Below are positions 42,535 to 50,570 of a stretch of DNA of 53,850 nt, one piece after another. The position numbers and the translations under genes were made by a program. The first letter of the stretch is position 1. Each line of letters starts with the position of its first letter. The notes below the pieces were generated by a model. The model was not told where the DNA came from. It did no database searches and was given only the letters and a program-made list of their open reading frames with translations. This DNA comes from JALHNI01 sp031367405 (GTDB taxonomy: Bacteria > Acidobacteriota > Terriglobia > Bryobacterales > Bryobacteraceae): assembly GCA_031367405.1 (NCBI GenBank), contig JANLPT010000067.1, positions 1 through 53,850 of the forward strand. The letters are read 5' to 3'.

Positions 42535-44757
42535 TCAGTGGGGTCGTTGGAGAGATTGATTCAAAACGGTGCCTAGCAGGACGGTGCCGTCTTGCTGCAA
42601 TCGCAGGGCCGCAGTTTGCGCGGTATCGCGCGTTGTTTCACCGGCCCGGACGACGAGCACGACGCCGTCGGCGAGCCGGCCGAAGATGCGGGCATCGGGA
42701 AGTTCGCTGATGGGCGGGGCATCAATGATTAAAGTGTCGTAGGAGTGGCGCAGTTCGGCCAGCAGCGGGGCCATGGCATACAGTAAGTCGAGCGCGCTGC
42801 TCTCGCGTGGTCCTGAGGCAACTAGAGAAACGCCGGGCATGGGGGTGGAGTGGGTGACATAGGCCAGTAAGCTGGGATTGATTTCCGGCAGGTCAATCAA
42901 ATCGCTGAGGCCGTAATCTTCGCTGAGGTCGAAGACGCGATGGAGTCCTCGTTCGCGGGAGGCGTCCACCAGTAGCACCGTGCGGTTCATATGAGCCAGA
43001 GCGGCAGCGAGGTTAGTCACTAAAGTAGTCTTGCCGTCGCCCGGCTGCGCGCTGGTAACCACGATCACTTGAGGCACCCGTCCGGCCACCTGCGAAAAGA
43101 GAATCGACGTGAGGACCGCACGAAAGGCTTCGGCCTCTGCGGAGGTGCGATGATTCCAGGTGGTCATGGCACCGGCGGCGAAGCTGCCATTGAGGGGGCC
43201 GTCGGCAGCGAGGCGGACGATGCCGGCTCTGGCGCTCAGCCGTTGGGGCTCGCCGGCCGCCGTCAACAGGAAGCGGGGAATGGCACCGAGTTGGGGGACC
43301 GCCAAGTGAAACGCGAGGTCAGCGGGCAGGTGAATGCGGCGGTCGGCGCGATTACGAACGGTGACCAGCACCAAGCCCATCAGGCAACCGGCACTGGCAC
43401 CCCACAGCAGATTCAAGAGGCGGCTGGGGCGGGTCGGGCGAAGGGGGACGTTGGCCGCGTCAACCAGCCGGGCGCTGCTGGCGCGCAGAGCGGACGCCAC
43501 CTTAGCCTCGGCAGCCTTTTGCATCAGCGTGTTGTAGAGTTGGCGATTCGCGTCCACCTCGCGCTTCAGAATGCCGTATTGAATGGCAATTTCCGCTTGC
43601 TTGGTCACTTGGCCCACCTGCCGCTGATAGCTATCCTGCAGCAGCGTTTCGCGGCGGATGGCATCGGCGTAATCATTTCTGATGGCTTGCAGCAACGACG
43701 AAGTTTCGTGCCGCTGGGCCGTTTCGAGGGCGGCGATTTGGGCGTCCAGACGCTTCACGCCGTCAAAGTTAGGGGTGTAGATCGTGCTGAGGTCGGCTTG
43801 CTGGCGGCGCAACTCGGCGAGCTTCGACTGGTAGTCGTGGAGGGAACTGCCGAGAGGCGTTTCGAGAGAGTCAAGCGGGGCGGCGATGGCAGTTTCCATG
43901 CGGGCTTGACGAATAGCCCGGTTCTCCTGAGCCTTCGACAGGGTTTCTTGAATCTGGCGCAGTTTCTCTTCGTCCGGACGGTGCTCTCCGGTCATGCCGA
44001 CCAGGCCGGAGGTGCGGGCATAGCTCTGCAGACGATTCTCAGATTCGGCTAATTTGCCACGCAATTCTCGCATTTGGCGCTCAAGCCAGACGCTGGTACC
44101 TTGCGAAATTTCGATACGCGACTCAATGCTTTGGCTGATGTACTGTTGCGCCAGCCGGTTGACGAAAGCGGCAGCATAGGCCGGGTCAGGGCTTTCGAAG
44201 GTGAGGTCGACGATGCGGGTTTGCTTGGTGTCATGCACTTGGAGATTTTGCACGGCGGACTCGACGCGGGCGTCCAGCGTCGGCGGCGAGTTCTTGTGGG
44301 CCAGAAGCGAGGCGAGGCCCGCAGGAGGGGGAATCTTCTCGTCTGGCAGATGGCTCAGCACGCGCTCGAGCAGGCTGCGGCTTTGCAGGAGGCGCAGTTG
44401 CGTGGGCAAGTCGCTTCCGATGGAGGCGTGGTCTTTAACGGAGACCTGTGACACATCTCCAAAGTTGAGAAAATTCTCATTCAGATCCTGGATTTCAAGG
44501 GCCGCCATGGCGCGGTAGATGGGGGCTTGGCTTATCGTGACGAGGTAGGCTAGCAAGAGTCCGAAAAGCGTGGCGAGGAGGAGGGCCGCGTAATGGTCGC
44601 GCAAAAATGCGCCGAGATCGGAAACCGGATCTTCGTCGTCGCCAGCCCGCGTGGTGCGGGCCGGAATCACGTGCGGCAACGAGAGCGACGCCGAATCCGG
44701 AGAAACAGTCCGCACCCGAGGAACGCGAACAACCGAAACTGAATCGTTAGGTGGCAT
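42535..44757 (-). CDS. Wzc-like chain-length/export protein with a BY-kinase domain
   Basis: The 740-residue protein has a first membrane helix (about 58-76), a Wzz-type periplasmic coiled-coil domain (about 80-440; LERQMRELRGKLAESENRL), the Pro-rich PTRPSRLLNLLWG before the second helix (about 447-467) and a cytosolic P-loop kinase (about 540-740) with Walker A SAQPGDGKTT (569-578), Walker A' VLLVDAS (594-600) and Walker B TLIIDAPP (675-682). The chain ends LNQSLQRPH with no tyrosine cluster, so the usual autophosphorylation tail of Wzc is missing. The A' motif has Ser instead of the common second Asp. It is the second gene of the operon, 9 bases after the NusG-like gene. Confidence 0.9.
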   Translation of the reverse strand: MPPNDSVSVVRVPRVRTVSPDSASLSLPHVIPARTTRAGDDEDPVSDLGAFLRDHYAALLLATLFGLLLAYLVTISQAPIYRAMAALEIQDLNENFLNFGDVSQVSVKDHASIGSDLPTQLRLLQSRSLLERVLSHLPDEKIPPPAGLASLLAHKNSPPTLDARVESAVQNLQVHDTKQTRIVDLTFESPDPAYAAAFVNRLAQQYISQSIESRIEISQGTSVWLERQMRELRGKLAESENRLQSYARTSGLVGMTGEHRPDEEKLRQIQETLSKAQENRAIRQARMETAIAAPLDSLETPLGSSLHDYQSKLAELRRQQADLSTIYTPNFDGVKRLDAQIAALETAQRHETSSLLQAIRNDYADAIRRETLLQDSYQRQVGQVTKQAEIAIQYGILKREVDANRQLYNTLMQKAAEAKVASALRASSARLVDAANVPLRPTRPSRLLNLLWGASAGCLMGLVLVTVRNRADRRIHLPADLAFHLAVPQLGAIPRFLLTAAGEPQRLSARAGIVRLAADGPLNGSFAAGAMTTWNHRTSAEAEAFRAVLTSILFSQVAGRVPQVIVVTSAQPGDGKTTLVTNLAAALAHMNRTVLLVDASRERGLHRVFDLSEDYGLSDLIDLPEINPSLLAYVTHSTPMPGVSLVASGPRESSALDLLYAMAPLLAELRHSYDTLIIDAPPISELPDARIFGRLADGVVLVVRAGETTRDTAQTAALRLQQDGTVLLGTVLNQSLQRPH

Positions 44758-44766
44758 ATAAAATAC

Positions 44767-45348
44767 TTATCGGAGCGCCGAACTTATCAGCGCGGGCCGG
44801 AAAACAGGCTGGGCGGCGGGCCAGATGGGTTCCACCATAGCTTCGTCGATTTCCACGCTGACGGCGCGTTGCAGCAGGGTGATCGACACCACAAGGCGGT
44901 AGCGATTCTTCACCTCCACCACGATGCCCCGCACCCCAGCGAGCGGGCCATGCTTCATTTCGACCTGCTTGCCCACCCGCAGGAACGGGGCGCGAAGCAC
45001 TTCCAGGCCCGATGCCAGGAAGGTACGAAGGCCGGCGATCTCGCCATCATCCACCGGGCAGCATTGCTGACTAAAGCGAACCACCGAGACGATGCCCGTC
45101 GTTCTTTCGACATCGGGGCGGCGCGATGCAGCGAAACGCGCAAAGATGTAGCCGGGAAACAGAGGCATGTCGACCGTACGAACGCGGTCGGCCCAAACCC
45201 GCCGTTGAGGGGCGAGGGCTGCGAGCACTTCGATGTTGCGCGACATCAACGCCACCGCCGCTAACTTCTCGCATCGCGACCGGACTCGGATCGCGTACCA
45301 CCGGCTATTGTCGTCGTTCAAGATCATCGTCATTATCTGTTTGGACAT
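44767..45348 (-). CDS. NusG-like antiterminator heading the EPS operon
   Basis: The 193-residue product has an NGN domain (WYAIRVRSRCEKLAAVAL, then LFPGYIFARFA) and a KOW domain (VGKQVEMKHGPLAGVRGIV). It is the first gene of the 18-kb minus-strand operon and should act on its own long transcript. ATG 45348 has GGGAG only one base upstream; ATG 45333 or 45327 are alternatives with no better site. It is a paralogue of the product at 14624 (shared WxDRVxxVDxPLFPGYxFxRF pattern), so the two polysaccharide units each carry a dedicated factor. About 20 residues after the KOW domain are unassigned. Confidence 0.85.
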   Translation of the reverse strand: MSKQIMTMILNDDNSRWYAIRVRSRCEKLAAVALMSRNIEVLAALAPQRRVWADRVRTVDMPLFPGYIFARFAASRRPDVERTTGIVSVVRFSQQCCPVDDGEIAGLRTFLASGLEVLRAPFLRVGKQVEMKHGPLAGVRGIVVEVKNRYRLVVSITLLQRAVSVEIDEAMVEPIWPAAQPVFRPALISSALR

Positions 45349-45801
45349 GCTCCCGCCCTTTCAGTCCATACCCCTCCGATGAGGGTAGGTGAGTGGACCT
45401 AATGCGGGTAGTTACCGTTCCCACTAGTGTGGCGACCCTTACCTTAACTGTCAACAGAAAATGTTGGAAATTCCTCAAGTAAATAAGCCGTCTAGAATGT
45501 TGCACTTACAAGTGAGTCGCCGTTGATATTTCTGTTGATAAAACCAATTCTGAATGGTTCTATCATGTTAACTATTAGTACTAGTAGTACCTATTTCTGC
45601 GGCTTTTAACACCGTGTTCATAAACGGGGCGTGTAGGGCCATCCGGTAGATTAATTAGCGTACATTTGGTGGTCGGCTTGGTCTGACCTTGCAGTGGCTG
45701 TCTCGAGGTTTCCGAACGGAGCGCAGTAGCCGCTTACTGTCGTGCGCGGCTAGAATGTGAGCGTCGAAAACTAGCTAAACTTGGAGTGGAGATTGAACAT
45801 C
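45349..45801. promoter_or_regulatory. Divergent control region between the EPS operon and the DUF411 gene
   Basis: This 453-base region is visibly more AT-rich than the surrounding genes and has no gene. Toward the operon, a TTGACA hexamer lies on the minus strand at 45454-45449; the matching -10 at 17 bases is poor (CACACT, 45431-45426). Near the NusG-like start, CCCTC-CGAT-GAGGG (45372-45385) can fold in the leader RNA about 22 bases before ATG. Further up are AACCAATTC/GAATGGTT (45542-45559) and GTACTA-G-TAGTAC (45578-45590), possible operators. No ops/JUMPstart-like word was found. Confidence 0.45.
45578..45590. promoter_or_regulatory. 13-base inverted repeat, possible operator
   Basis: GTACTA and TAGTAC flank one central base. 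It lies about 230 bases upstream of the EPS operon start and 210 bases upstream of the DUF411 gene, within the AT-rich part of the control region. Confidence 0.35.
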
Positions 45802-46243
45802 ATGATCAGATATTTTCTTTCGCTGTGTGTGGCCACGGCATTACTGAGCGCAGCGGAGCCGGTGATGACCGTCTATAAAACGAAGACCTGCGGCTGTTGC
45901 GGGAAGTGGGTGGAGCATTTGCGCACAAACGGGTTCACCGTGGAAGTAAAAGAGGTGGAAGGGACGGAGGAGATTCGCCGTCAGTTTGGCGTGCCCGAAA
46001 AGCTCGCCTCCTGCCATACCGGCGTGATCGGCGGCTATGCGTGTGGAAGGCCACGTGCCGGCGGTCGAAGTGCGCCGGATGTTGAAGGAGAAACCGAAGG
46101 CGAAAGGCATTGCGGTTCCCGGAATGCCGATGGGTTCGCCCGGCATGGAGCAGGGCCCTCGCAAGGATACGTACTTCGTGCTGCTCTTTGACGAAAAGGG
46201 CGAGAGCAAGGAATATCGCAAGTATCCGCTGCAACAGCCGTAG
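45802..46243 (+). pseudogene. DUF411 family secreted protein, frameshifted
   Basis: The N-terminal part reads MIRYFLSLCVATALLSA (signal peptide), TVYKTKTCGCCGKWVEHL and CHTGVIGGYA, the DUF411 hallmarks. From about 46042 the family sequence continues in the +1 frame: VEGHVPAVEVRRMLKEKPKA, AVPGMPMGSPGMEQG. A single extra T at 46042 (GCG-T-GTG) accounts for the break; the span 45802-46243 is 3n+1 bases long. DUF411 proteins are periplasmic and linked to metal handling through their cysteines. ATG 45802 is chosen over TTG 45781 because the signal peptide starts there, although the nearest GGAG is about 12 bases upstream. Confidence 0.8.
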
Positions 46244-46285
46244 TTTACTTTTTCCGGCGCGACGATCCCGTATACTGCTGGTTTG

Positions 46286-49200
46286 ATGCGCCTATTTACA
46301 CTTTTCCTACTCGCCGCCCAACTGATTCTGCTGGCGCAGACCTATGGGCCGCCCTATTATTCCATCGCCACCGTGGCTGGTTCGCGACCGTCTGGCGATG
46401 GCGGACCGGCCACCGAAGCGCTGCTGCTGAACCCGGAATTCATCACCAGCGACGCGAGCGGCAACCACTACATCACTGACTCCGGCCAGCATCGGGTGCG
46501 GCGATTCTCGACAGGCGGCGTCATCACCACCGTGGCAGGCACGGGGCTGCGGGGTTACTCGGGCGACAATGGCGCGGCGACGGCGGCACAGTTGAATAGC
46601 CCCACCACATTGGCTCTCGATAGCGCGGCGGGGGTGCTGTATATTGTCGACACGGGCAACCACGCCATTCGCGCCGTGACATTGAGCACCGGGGTGATTC
46701 GCACGATTGCTGGAGGGACCGCTGGGTTTGCCGACGGGCCCGTAACGCAGGCGCGCTTCAATTCCCCCTACGGCATTGTGCTCGATGGCAGCAACAGTCT
46801 GATCGTCACCGACGCGGGGAACCATCGGCTGCGGCGAATCTCGGGTGGGCAAGTGAGCACCATCGCCGGCAATGGCGTGGCCGGTTTCTTCGGTGACGAT
46901 GTCAACGCGGCGGTGGCTCGCCTGTCGCTGCCGCGGGCCATCGCGCTGGGGCTCGATAGTGCGATCTACTTCGCCGATACAGGCAATCGGCTGATCCGCC
47001 GCATTTTGCCGAATGGCCTCATCCAAACCTATGCCGGCAAAGGTGCTGAGGTGAACATCGGCAATGGCGACGGCGGCCCCGCTTTGACGGCGTTAGTGGA
47101 TGCGGCCGGCTTGGCGGCTGACCCGGCCGGCGACCTGTTGATCGCCGATGCCGAAGGCCAAAGGTTGCGTCGTATTTCCTCGCGTACCGGGCTCATCTTC
47201 ACCATCGCGGGAAGCGGCGAAGTGGGCTTCTCCGGCGACGGGCAAGCCGCGATTCTGGCCCGGCTACAATCGCCAAGTTCGCTGTTCATTGATGCCCGGG
47301 GCAATCTAAATTTCGTTGACCGGGGCAACCATCGCATTCGCCGCGTGATTGCCAGTTCAGACGCCACCGGTGGCCGGACGGAGACCATTGCCGGCCGCGG
47401 CCACGCCAGCGGCGACGGCGGCCCGGCCACGCTAGCGCAGTTGCTCTTTCCGGAAGCGGCGATCCTCGGCCCGGGTAACGCGATTTTTGTCGCCGATACC
47501 GGCAATCACTGTGTCCGCCGCATTACGCCTGAGGGCATCATCAGCACCTTCGCGGGGCGTTGTGGATTGCCGGGCAATGCGGGCGACAGCGGGGCCGCCG
47601 TGGACGCGCGGTTGAATCAACCGGCCGGTTTGGTATTCGACAACGAGGGTAGCTTATTCATCGCCGACCGCGGTAATGACCGGTTGCGCCGCGTGCAATC
47701 GAACGGAACGATTACGACGCTGGCCGGGCCGAACAACAACATCCGGCGTCCGCAAGGGATGGCCTTCGATCCGGCGCTCGCCCGCTATGTCTACTTCACG
47801 AATGAGTATGGCGGCACGCGCGTGTCGCGCTTGGATATCGTGCGGCAGGATGTGGCCACCGTGGCGGGCGGCACCAACGACCAATCCGGCTCGTCGGGCG
47901 ATGGCGGAGCGGCGGGGACCGCCCTCTTGAATGGCCCATCCGACGTGGCCACCGACGCGCGCGGCAACATCTTTATTGTCGACCGGAACAACGGGCGTCT
48001 TCGCCGGATTGACGCAGCGACCGGAATCATCAACACCGTGCAGACGCTGGCCACGCCCGCCCGCGTGGCCGTCGATGCGGCGGGAACGCTGTTTGTCACG
48101 CAAACGGCAACCGACCAGCATCGTTTGCGGCGCGGCGCGGAGACCCTGGCCGGCGGCACGGCCGCGGGCTTTGCGGGCGATGGACTCTTTAGCGCCGCCG
48201 CCCTGCTCGACACGCCCGCCGGAGTGAGTGCGCTGCCGGACGGGCGCGTGCTGGTGGCCGATCAACTCAACCATCGCATCAGGGTGTTGACGCCGCGCGC
48301 GGTGCAGTTACTCGAAGTGCGCGGGGGCAACAACCAAACCGGTGCGCCGGGCTCAGTGTTGAGCCAACCGCTGGCGGTCCGCGTCTTGCTGGCAGGCGGC
48401 GTGCCGGTGCCAGGGATTACTGTCGCCTTTGCCGTCTTGTCTGGCTCGGCCACGCTTTCGAGCGGGCTGGCCATCTCGGATTTGAATGGCGTAGCCACGG
48501 CGCAGGTGACATTAGGCGCTGTGGCTGGCCCGGTGGTGGTGACGGCGACCGTGGCTGGAATTGAACCGGCGCGCTTCACCTTGACCGCGACGGGCTTGGC
48601 CGGATCGACGCGGCCGCAAATCAATCCGGGTGGCATCGCGGGCGCGGGCCTAAGCGTGCCGCGCGTCACCTCAGTCAGCCCGAACGCGTTGGTCAGCATT
48701 TTTGGGTCAAGCTTCTTATTAAACGGCACGGGTCGCCGTGTGAACGGCGAAGAGTTGGTGGGCGCACGCTTACCGGCAGAGTTCCTGGGCGTGTGCGTCA
48801 CGTTCGACGGCGTCCGCGCGGGCATGCTGGACGTGTTTCCTTCGCAATTGAGCGTACTGGTGCCGCCGTTAGTGACTGTCTCTTCAACGACCGTCGTTCG
48901 AGTGCGGACGTCCTGCGGCACGGCCAACGAATTGGTCTCCGATGGCGAGACCGTTCCTTTTGCCATGGCCTCGCCGGAGTTCTTGTTCTTCGTCACCAAT
49001 GCCAGTGGCATCAACCCGGTGGCGGCGGTGGAGGCAGTGACGGGCGCATTGGTGGGTCCGGTGGACGTGTTGGGAGGGGCACTTTCGCCGGTGCGGCCGG
49101 GCGACGTCGTGACGATTTATATGACAGGCCTGGGGCCTGTGAATCCGGCGTTAGGGGCCGGTGAAATTCCGCGCACCGCAGCGCCGTTAACCAGCCCGGT

Positions 49201-49393
49201 GACGGTGCGGCTAGGCGATTTGACGTTAGCGCCCAACGAAGTGCTCTATGCGGGAGCGGCACCCTTGCAGGTAATTTACCAGATCAATATCCGGGTGCCC
49301 GCAGCGGCCCAGGCGGGAAACTTACCCATCGCGGTGAGCATCGGAAGCGTGAGTACGCCCGCCGGCGCATACCTCGCGGTACGTCGATTTTAG
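46286..49393 (+). CDS. Secreted NHL-repeat protein with Ig-like and TIGR03437 domains
   Basis: ATG 46286 (1035 residues) is preferred to the adjacent TTG 46283. After a signal peptide (about 1-18) come roughly ten NHL-type units (ADTGNHCVRRITPEG, IADRGNDRLRRVQSNGTI, VDRNNGRLRRIDAATG), alternating with GDGGPA/AxLxxP loops, up to about residue 680. A Big_1-like immunoglobulin domain follows (about 685-775; VRGGNNQTGAPGSVLSQPLA), then a TIGR03437 domain to the end (VSPNALVSIFGSSFL, QINIRVPAAAQAGNLPIAVS). This is a surface or extracellular beta-propeller protein; ligand unknown. Confidence 0.85.
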   Translation: MRLFTLFLLAAQLILLAQTYGPPYYSIATVAGSRPSGDGGPATEALLLNPEFITSDASGNHYITDSGQHRVRRFSTGGVITTVAGTGLRGYSGDNGAATAAQLNSPTTLALDSAAGVLYIVDTGNHAIRAVTLSTGVIRTIAGGTAGFADGPVTQARFNSPYGIVLDGSNSLIVTDAGNHRLRRISGGQVSTIAGNGVAGFFGDDVNAAVARLSLPRAIALGLDSAIYFADTGNRLIRRILPNGLIQTYAGKGAEVNIGNGDGGPALTALVDAAGLAADPAGDLLIADAEGQRLRRISSRTGLIFTIAGSGEVGFSGDGQAAILARLQSPSSLFIDARGNLNFVDRGNHRIRRVIASSDATGGRTETIAGRGHASGDGGPATLAQLLFPEAAILGPGNAIFVADTGNHCVRRITPEGIISTFAGRCGLPGNAGDSGAAVDARLNQPAGLVFDNEGSLFIADRGNDRLRRVQSNGTITTLAGPNNNIRRPQGMAFDPALARYVYFTNEYGGTRVSRLDIVRQDVATVAGGTNDQSGSSGDGGAAGTALLNGPSDVATDARGNIFIVDRNNGRLRRIDAATGIINTVQTLATPARVAVDAAGTLFVTQTATDQHRLRRGAETLAGGTAAGFAGDGLFSAAALLDTPAGVSALPDGRVLVADQLNHRIRVLTPRAVQLLEVRGGNNQTGAPGSVLSQPLAVRVLLAGGVPVPGITVAFAVLSGSATLSSGLAISDLNGVATAQVTLGAVAGPVVVTATVAGIEPARFTLTATGLAGSTRPQINPGGIAGAGLSVPRVTSVSPNALVSIFGSSFLLNGTGRRVNGEELVGARLPAEFLGVCVTFDGVRAGMLDVFPSQLSVLVPPLVTVSSTTVVRVRTSCGTANELVSDGETVPFAMASPEFLFFVTNASGINPVAAVEAVTGALVGPVDVLGGALSPVRPGDVVTIYMTGLGPVNPALGAGEIPRTAAPLTSPVTVRLGDLTLAPNEVLYAGAAPLQVIYQINIRVPAAAQAGNLPIAVSIGSVSTPAGAYLAVRRF

Positions 49394-49412
49394 TTTTGAG
49401 GAAAGATCAATC

Positions 49413-49799
49413 ATGGCCAAGGCAACTGGAACGTTTGAAGTGAAGCTGACCCCGCAGGAGGCGGCCAGCGGTGAGGATTTGGGTGTGGGTCGCATGACGA
49501 TCGTCAAACAATTTCACGGCGTTCTGCAGGCGGCCAGCACTGGACAAATGCTGGCGGCGCAAACCAGCGTGAAGGGTTCAGCCGGCTACGTGGCGATGGA
49601 GCGCGTCACCGGAAGTTTGGATGGCCGGGCCGGTACATTCGTACTGCAGCACACGGGCACGATGAATCGGGGCGAGCCTTCCTTGTCGGTGACGGTAGTG
49701 CCCGATTCGGGCACCGGTGACTTAACCGGGCTCTCGGGCAAGATGGCGATCAACATTGCAGACGGCAAGCACTCCTACGTGTTCGACTACACGATTTAG
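49413..49799 (+). CDS. DUF3224 family protein
   Basis: The 128-residue product matches the small DUF3224 beta-barrel family: MAKATGTFEVKLTPQE, MTIVKQFHGVLQAASTGQML, AGYVAMERVTGSLDGRAGTF, LQHTGTMNRGEPSLSV, SGTGDLTGLSGKM and the ending SYVFDYTI. AGGAAAGATC precedes ATG. It lies 19 bases after the NHL gene and may be co-transcribed. Cytoplasmic by sequence; function unknown. A dispersed repeat follows its stop. Confidence 0.85.
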   Translation: MAKATGTFEVKLTPQEAASGEDLGVGRMTIVKQFHGVLQAASTGQMLAAQTSVKGSAGYVAMERVTGSLDGRAGTFVLQHTGTMNRGEPSLSVTVVPDSGTGDLTGLSGKMAINIADGKHSYVFDYTI

Positions 49800-49808
49800 G
49801 CGAGGAGT

Positions 49809-49845
49809 GGCGTGGGCCTCCAGCCCGCGTTCTTTGAAGTCGAGC
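49809..49845. repeat. Dispersed intergenic repeat, copy 2
   Basis: GGCGTGGGCCTCCAGCCC followed by GCGTTCTTTGAAGTC, matching the copy at 7112-7144 with three differences over 33 bases. It begins 10 bases after the DUF3224 stop in a convergent intergenic region, the same context as the first copy. Confidence 0.65.
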
Positions 49846-49914
49846 CGCGACCGCAGGAAGCAGGCCACATTCTAAGCGAACTGCGCGCGGCTGAAAAGAC
49901 CGGAGCACCCGCTG

Positions 49915-50313
49915 CTAATGCTCCTGATAAAGGGCGCATACGGCACCCGCTGGATCCTCAATCACCGCGTAATGTCCCCCGCTCGAACTGCGCGTCTGCG
50001 CCAGCACTTTGCCGCCCAGAGCCTGCACATTGGCCAAGCTGGCATTGATGTCGACCACCGTCAGATACACCAGCCACACCGGGGGCAGGTCAGCGTTCGC
50101 GCCCCGGCGATGGCAAATGCCCGCCACCGGCTGGCCATCGGTCCGGTTCTCCTTCGGCGGTGCCATGCAGTAGTCAGAGTACTCGCCCATGCTGACATCC
50201 TGCGGTTCCCAGCCCACCACAGCGGAGTAGAAATCGCGCACGGCGGCGGCATCTTCCACGGTAAGATCCATCCACCCGATTGTTCCAATTTTATTGGGCA
50301 CTCCCCTGATCAT
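49915..50313 (-). CDS. VOC (glyoxalase/bleomycin-resistance fold) family protein
   Basis: The 132-residue product has paired beta-alpha-beta-beta-beta modules: GTIGWMDLTVEDAAAVRDFY, SAVVGWEPQDVSMGEYSDY, VWLVYLTVVDINASLANVQA, GGKVLAQTRSSSGGHYAVIE, DPAGAVCALYQEH. The family includes metal-dependent lyases, dioxygenases and resistance proteins; substrate is unknown. Its ATG shares ATGA with the YkgJ-like stop, so it is the last gene of a coupled three-gene operon with YkgJ and MFS. Confidence 0.85.
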   Translation of the reverse strand: MIRGVPNKIGTIGWMDLTVEDAAAVRDFYSAVVGWEPQDVSMGEYSDYCMAPPKENRTDGQPVAGICHRRGANADLPPVWLVYLTVVDINASLANVQALGGKVLAQTRSSSGGHYAVIEDPAGAVCALYQEH

Positions 50314-50570
50314 AAACCCGGGCGGGTGGCGGCTTCAAGTTGGGTGAGCCAGATGAGCGCGTCTGCGGCTGACTCGCGGCACATTTCAGAGGCGGGCCGC
50401 AGGGTCTGGCAAACCATCGGGCGCGACGCCTGGCCGAAGAGTTGGCAGCGGTAATCCAGGCTGAGTTGAATGCAGCGCACGCCGGCGGGCTTGCCATTCG
50501 GCATGCCGGGAATGGGCGACGAGATGGAGGGCGCGATGCAGCAGGCACCGCAACCGGGGCGGCAGTTCAT
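50310..50570 (-). CDS. YkgJ-type cysteine-cluster protein
   Basis: The 86-residue product starts MNCRPGCGACCIAPS, the Cys cluster (C3-x3-C7-x2-C10-C11) of the YkgJ/CxxCxxCC family, and continues with GKPAGVRCIQLSLDYRCQLF and further Cys residues (VCQTL, EMCRES). These proteins bind zinc or iron and are sometimes called Fe-S oxidoreductase-like; the role is unknown. It overlaps both the MFS gene upstream and the VOC gene downstream by 4 bases. Confidence 0.8.
   Translation of the reverse strand: MNCRPGCGACCIAPSISSPIPGMPNGKPAGVRCIQLSLDYRCQLFGQASRPMVCQTLRPASEMCRESAADALIWLTQLEAATRPGL

Noticed and set aside
43069..44052. 327-residue plus-strand frame
   Set aside because: Antisense to the Wzc-like gene, Gly-rich and without a domain.
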